64,000 nucleotides of DNA, from assembly GCF_022532105.1 (NCBI RefSeq), contig NZ_CP092832.1, forward strand, positions 1,951,001 to 2,015,000, given 5' to 3'. The position numbers and the translations under genes are program-made. Shown here one piece after another: positions 61,007 to 64,000 of the stretch. How positions within the stretch are numbered: the first letter of the stretch is position 1; every line of letters begins with the position of its first letter. A model generated the notes under the pieces. The model made no database searches, had not been told where the DNA came from, and was given only the letters and a program-made list of their open reading frames with translations. This DNA is from Flavobacterium sp. HJ-32-4 (GTDB taxonomy: Bacteria > Bacteroidota > Bacteroidia > Flavobacteriales > Flavobacteriaceae).

Positions 61007-62260
61007 ATGCACGCCCTCATCATCGGCGCCGGCGCCACCGGCCTTTCCGCAGCACTTGAACTTCGCTCGAAAGGCGTGGCGGTGACGTTGCTGGAGGGGT
61101 CCGATCGTATCGGTGGACGTATCCACACCTTGCAGCCAGATGGTTTTTCGATAGAGGTGGAGGGAGGTGCCGAGTTCATCCACGGGGATTTGCCGCTGAC
61201 GAGGGAGCTGATGGCGCGTTTCGGACTCCCGACGGTGCCGATCACCGGTTCGTATTATGTTGCGACGGGAGACGGCCCACAGAAAATAGAAGCCGTTTCG
61301 GAGGAATGGGACGCCTTCGTGTCGGCGATGGCCGCATTGGAAACCGACATGACCGTCGGGGCGTTGCTGCAACGCGATTTTGCCGCTCCACACCATGCGG
61401 CGTTGCGACAGGAGGTCCATGACCGCGCGCAGGGACTCGACCTGGCCGATATCGATGAACTCAGTGTGTTTTGCATTCGGGAGGAATGGGCGTCGGAAGA
61501 AACGGAGTTTCGCCCTGTGAACGGGTATGGCCCTTTATGTGACCGGATGTTGCAGGCCTGCTTAGGGGAGGGGTTCCGGTTGGAAACAAAAACAGCGGTG
61601 ACCCGTATGGAATGGGAGGAAGGAAAGGTGACGGCCTTTGCCGACAACCGAACCTTTTCGGCGGATGCTGTTATCGTAACGGTACCGTTGCCGGCGCTGC
61701 GACGTAACCAGCCTGAAATCGTGCCCGATATTGGGCTGTCAAAACGGGCGGAAGGCGTGGGGTGGGGAGAAGTCATTAAGATAGCGCTCGAATTTGACAC
61801 TGCGTTTTGGAAGAAGGACCATCCCGATCTCGGTTTTTTATTTGCAGATGAAGGCTTTACCTTCTGGACGCAGTTATCGTTACCCAAACCCCTGTTGACT
61901 GGCTGGATCGGCAACGATTACGCGCCGCAGTATGCAGACGTAACCGACTCCGATCTGGTAGCCCGCACATTGGCCAAACTGGCGAATGCTTTTCCCAGGG
62001 AATCCATCGGCGGGCGTTTACGGGCATCGGCGGTATTTCGCTATACGGCAACGTCACCAACCGGAGGTGCCTACTCCTGGTTGAAGCCCGGGAGCTACGC
62101 GGTATTGGCGCAGGTGGCGGACGGGTTTGGGGATACAATCTTCATCGCCGGAGAAGCCTGGCATCCGGAACACACCGCCACGGTGGAGGGAGCGTTGCAA
62201 AGTGGTCGCGATGCTGCACAGACGTTGTGGCGGAGAAGGAGTTCGCGTGAGGGATGGTAG
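61007..62260 (+). CDS. Flavin monoamine oxidase-like FAD enzyme
   Basis: 418 residues from ATG 61007 (the open frame from 60926 runs through repeats). ALIIGAGATGLSAALELRSKG is the Rossmann FAD loop and RIGGRIHTL the second FAD-contact motif of amine oxidases; near the end FIAGEAWHPEHTATVEGALQSGRDAA is the C-terminal FAD signature. Substrate unknown (amines or polyamines by family). The final codons and the TAG stop lie in copy c of the hairpin element (GAGGGATGGTAG). Confidence 0.85.
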   Translation: MHALIIGAGATGLSAALELRSKGVAVTLLEGSDRIGGRIHTLQPDGFSIEVEGGAEFIHGDLPLTRELMARFGLPTVPITGSYYVATGDGPQKIEAVSEEWDAFVSAMAALETDMTVGALLQRDFAAPHHAALRQEVHDRAQGLDLADIDELSVFCIREEWASEETEFRPVNGYGPLCDRMLQACLGEGFRLETKTAVTRMEWEEGKVTAFADNRTFSADAVIVTVPLPALRRNQPEIVPDIGLSKRAEGVGWGEVIKIALEFDTAFWKKDHPDLGFLFADEGFTFWTQLSLPKPLLTGWIGNDYAPQYADVTDSDLVARTLAKLANAFPRESIGGRLRASAVFRYTATSPTGGAYSWLKPGSYAVLAQVADGFGDTIFIAGEAWHPEHTATVEGALQSGRDAAQTLWRRRSSREGW

Positions 62261-62302
62261 CGGCAGCCCCCGACGATAGGAGGGGCTATAGCGGACAGCC
62301 CG
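62244..62302 (+). repeat. Hairpin element with conserved ends, copy c
   Basis: GGGATGGTAGCGGCAGCC and GGGCTATAGCGGACAGCCC joined by a short CCCC...GGGG loop region. Provides the stop codon of the flavoenzyme gene. Confidence 0.75.
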
Positions 62303-62316
62303 ACGGCGCCTTTTCA

Positions 62317-62515
62317 GTAGGCAGTGGGCAGTCGCAGTAGGCAGTGGGCGCCGGCACGCCCAAAATCGACGGGGAAGTGCAATTGCCTGCTAACCGGGAT
62401 TCCTTCGCTGCGCTCGGAATGACGTTGACTACGTAGGTACGTTTGATGGAAAGAAGAAAGTTCCGGTGTTGGACATTAACTGCCTACTGCGACTGCCCAC
62501 TGCCTACTACTAACC
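62317..62515. repeat. GCAGTAGG/CTGCCTA heptamers on both sides
   Basis: GCAGTGG/GCAGTAG units (62317-62350) and their complement (62480-62515), separated by single-copy sequence. Confidence 0.75.
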
Positions 62516-62544
62516 TTGCTCCTTGATACTTGCGCCTAGCTCCT

Positions 62545-62571
62545 AAAAAAAAAGCCCGTCGAAACGGGCTT
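62545..62571 (-). terminator. ssrA terminator
   Basis: Minus strand AAGCCCGT-TTCG-ACGGGCTT followed by nine T. Confidence 0.9.
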
Positions 62572-62572
62572 G

Positions 62573-62966
62573 TGGAGTCGGGGAGAATCGAACTCCCGTC
62601 CAAACAGGCAATACGAGGACTTTCTACGCGCTTAGTCCCTGATTGGGTTTTCGTCGAAAGGTGTGGCCAGGGACCGCCGCCTTCCGCTTATCCTCTTAGG
62701 TGTCCGGACCGCCACGAGGCGGAGCGATCCGTAGGTCCGTTTTTACGGTTCCCCCTGATGGAACGCCACAGACCAGGGCTTTCCGGGAGAATCCGGCCCT
62801 CCTGCCTTGCAGGAGCGCGGCTAAATCCTACTGTAATTCAGATTAAGCAGCCAGAGCGTAATTAGATTCGCCGTGTAAAGTGTTGAAACATTGGATAACG
62901 GGAGATGTTTCCGTTCCCGACGTGCTTATCGTCGCATTCGACCCGCTGTCAAAACCAGTCGACCCC
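62573..62966 (-). ncRNA. ssrA: tmRNA (trans-translation RNA)
   Basis: About 394 nt. 5' end GGGGTCG and 3' end CGACTCC-A form the acceptor stem (one G-U); the T-arm GGTTCGATTCTCCC is present. The tag frame (62872 down to 62843) reads GGC GAA TCT AAT TAC GCT CTG GCT GCT TAA, i.e. GESNYALAA, the flavobacterial type. The CCA end appears not to be encoded (CA-AG follows), so it would be added. It rescues stalled ribosomes with SmpB and marks the nascent chain for proteolysis. An exact -7 box TATCTTTG ends 7 nt before the start. Confidence 0.95.
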
Positions 62967-62973
62967 GGGAGGG

Positions 62974-63003
62974 CAAAGATAGGTTGCAAGGAACAATGTA
63001 CAA
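62974..63003 (-). promoter_or_regulatory. ssrA promoter
   Basis: Minus-strand TTG (63003-63001), 19-nt spacer, TATCTTTG (62981-62974): a complete Bacteroidota promoter with start at 62966. Confidence 0.8.
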
Positions 63004-63029
63004 TGCACAATGCGCAATTTTTAGGATTG

Positions 63030-63456
63030 GGTTTGCTTCGGCTGCGCCTCGCGGGGACGTGTTTAGTGCTATGGATCGTGTTGTAGGGAGGGTTTGCTTC
63101 GGCTGCGCCTCGCGGGAACGTGTTCAGTGCTATGGATCGTGTCGTAGGGAGGGTTTGCTTCGGCTGCGCCTCGCAGGGAGGTGTTCAGCGCTATGGATCG
63201 TGTCGTAGGTAGGGTTTGCTTCGGCTGCGCCTCGCGGGAACGTGTTCAGCGCTATGGATCGTGTTGTAGGGAGGGTTTGCTTCGGCTGCGCCTCGCAGGG
63301 AGGTGTTCAGCGCTATGGATCGTGTCGTAGGTAGGGTTTGCTTCGGCTGCGCCTCGCGGGAACGTGTTCAGCGCTATGGATCGTGTTGTAGGGAGGGTTT
63401 GCTTCGGCTGCGCCTCGCAAGGACGCCTTTCCCTTTGCGCTGGTAGGGGTAGTTAG
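63030..63456 (+). repeat. 61-bp tandem repeat, seven units
   Basis: Units start at 63030, 63091, 63152, 63213, 63274, 63335 and 63396 (exact 61-bp period). Units 3-4 and 5-6 are the same two-unit (122-bp) pair repeated. Each unit begins GGTTTGCTTCGGCTGCGCC. An inverted copy of the motif (GGCGCAGCCGAAGCAATC) lies at about 63505. Fills the 555-nt gap without a gene. Confidence 0.9.
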
Positions 63457-63521
63457 TTTCTACGCTGCTGAGAACGTTGGGAAATGGGGAGGTGTGTCAT
63501 TGCGAGGCGCAGCCGAAGCAA

Positions 63522-64000
63522 TCAATTCCCTTCTTCCTCCCCCACCTTAAACGGATAGTCCCCAAACGACGGCGTCAGTTTCCACGCCTGCCACGGCATA
63601 GCGGAGTATTTGTTGGCGATCCCGATGATGGTGACGGTATCTTTCTTGAGGGTGATGTAAGACGAGGTGTTGCCGTGCCACCATCCGTTGTGGTAGAGCA
63701 TCTTCTGGCCGGTTTCCCATTCGTAGATGCGCATGCCGTAGCCGTAATTGCGTTTTCCTTTCGATTCATAGCTTTTGCCGCTCCACGCTTTTTCTTTTAA
63801 AGCGGTGCTGAGGAAACCGGGGGCGTAGGTGGCGATGTCGAATTTGAGCAGGTCGCGCGGGGTAGAGTAGATGTTTTTATCGCCACAGGTGCCGTCGGTC
63901 CAGTCGAAGGCTAGGCGTATTTTGTTGCCTTTGTAGCTTTGGGAGACCTTGTCTTTATCCGTGTCGATATTGAACACGAACGTATGCGTCATGCCGATCG
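63522..64000 (-). CDS. Serine hydrolase (beta-lactamase class C-like), C-terminal part
   Basis: At least 158 residues; the frame is open to the window end (residues before the ATG at 63992 read IG, giving IGMTHTF, like the PLGMxxTF of the family), so the N-terminus lies beyond. Seen: GYGMRIYEWETGQKMLYHNGWWHGNTSSYITL with the C-terminal H-x-G region of penicillin-binding-protein-like esterases. The catalytic SxxK is outside the window. Ends within a lysine-containing short tail. Confidence 0.75.
   Translation of the reverse strand, partial: IGMTHTFVFNIDTDKDKVSQSYKGNKIRLAFDWTDGTCGDKNIYSTPRDLLKFDIATYAPGFLSTALKEKAWSGKSYESKGKRNYGYGMRIYEWETGQKMLYHNGWWHGNTSSYITLKKDTVTIIGIANKYSAMPWQAWKLTPSFGDYPFKVGEEEGN

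Noticed and set aside
62530..62865. Plus-strand 111-codon frame across ssrA
   Set aside because: Antisense to the tmRNA; structure and tag explain the sequence.
62573..62966. tmRNA as integration site of the AT-rich island
   Set aside because: The island ends near 58 kb, with GH97 and the flavoenzyme between, and no duplicated tmRNA 3' end was seen near its borders.
63030..63456. 61-bp repeats as CRISPR
   Set aside because: Repeats are contiguous without unique spacers.

Overview
The window looks like a chromosome segment of a flavobacterium (Bacteroidota, Flavobacteriaceae, probably Flavobacterium or a near relative). The grounds are a cbb3 oxidase operon with a fused CcoN-CcoO subunit and one-haem CcoP, a thrABC operon with a fused aspartokinase/homoserine dehydrogenase, DUF349, DUF5606 and OstA-like genes, a tmRNA tag GESNYALAA, and many promoters with the Bacteroidota -7 box TAnnTTTG. 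No identity search was possible; product names rest on motifs and remembered families.

Layout. 1-3.1 kb: end of a DUF5606 gene, mazG, a lipoprotein and a YefM-YoeB toxin-antitoxin pair. 3.2-4.7 kb: an APC permease. 4.7-14.7 kb: respiratory block (copper ATPase CcoI, CcoS, CcoNO, CcoQ, CcoP, CcoG, CcoH, a TauE/SafE-DsbD_2 protein) with convergent hemN; ccoI and hemN share a TGATA-N2-TGTCA box at the same distance from the -7 box. 14.8-33.2 kb: mostly minus-strand housekeeping genes (DUF349, aroE, TPR, aminotransferase, OstA-like, small operon with a phosphatase, HigBA, thrC-thrB-thrA) interrupted by prfA and pyrF on the plus strand. 33.6-36.4 kb: hutH, a membrane protein, yaaA. 36.8-41.7 kb: a tetR-tolC-hlyD-emrB tripartite efflux operon. 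41.9 kb: pabA/trpG glutaminase. 42.7-43.8 kb: no conventional gene, but three tandem copies of a structured module each holding the same 19-codon open frame. 43.8-46.8 kb: marR-yceI facing two thioredoxin-fold genes, a rhodanese and a DUF2892 protein.

47.8-58 kb is a clearly AT-rich accessory island. It carries a membrane protein plus DGQHR-domain gene pair, then a Dam-type adenine methylase followed 3 nt later by a 781-residue protein combining a PD-(D/E)XK-like nuclease region, a DGQHR domain and a C-terminal HEPN RX4H motif. This is the best candidate for an undescribed defence system. The island also has a truncated REP-associated transposase and REP-like palindromes just after several genes. 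58.2-64 kb returns to core-like composition: a SusB-type GH97 glucosidase, a flavin amine-oxidase-like enzyme, ssrA (tmRNA) and the end of a serine hydrolase.

Intergenic DNA is unusually repeat-rich: arrays of a degenerate octamer (ATTnnCTm), heptamer arrays, a hairpin element with conserved ends in three copies, a 61-bp tandem repeat with a dimeric higher-order period, and local tandem duplications. The octamer arrays appear to obey an orientation rule: read away from the nearest gene they always read AATTAG.
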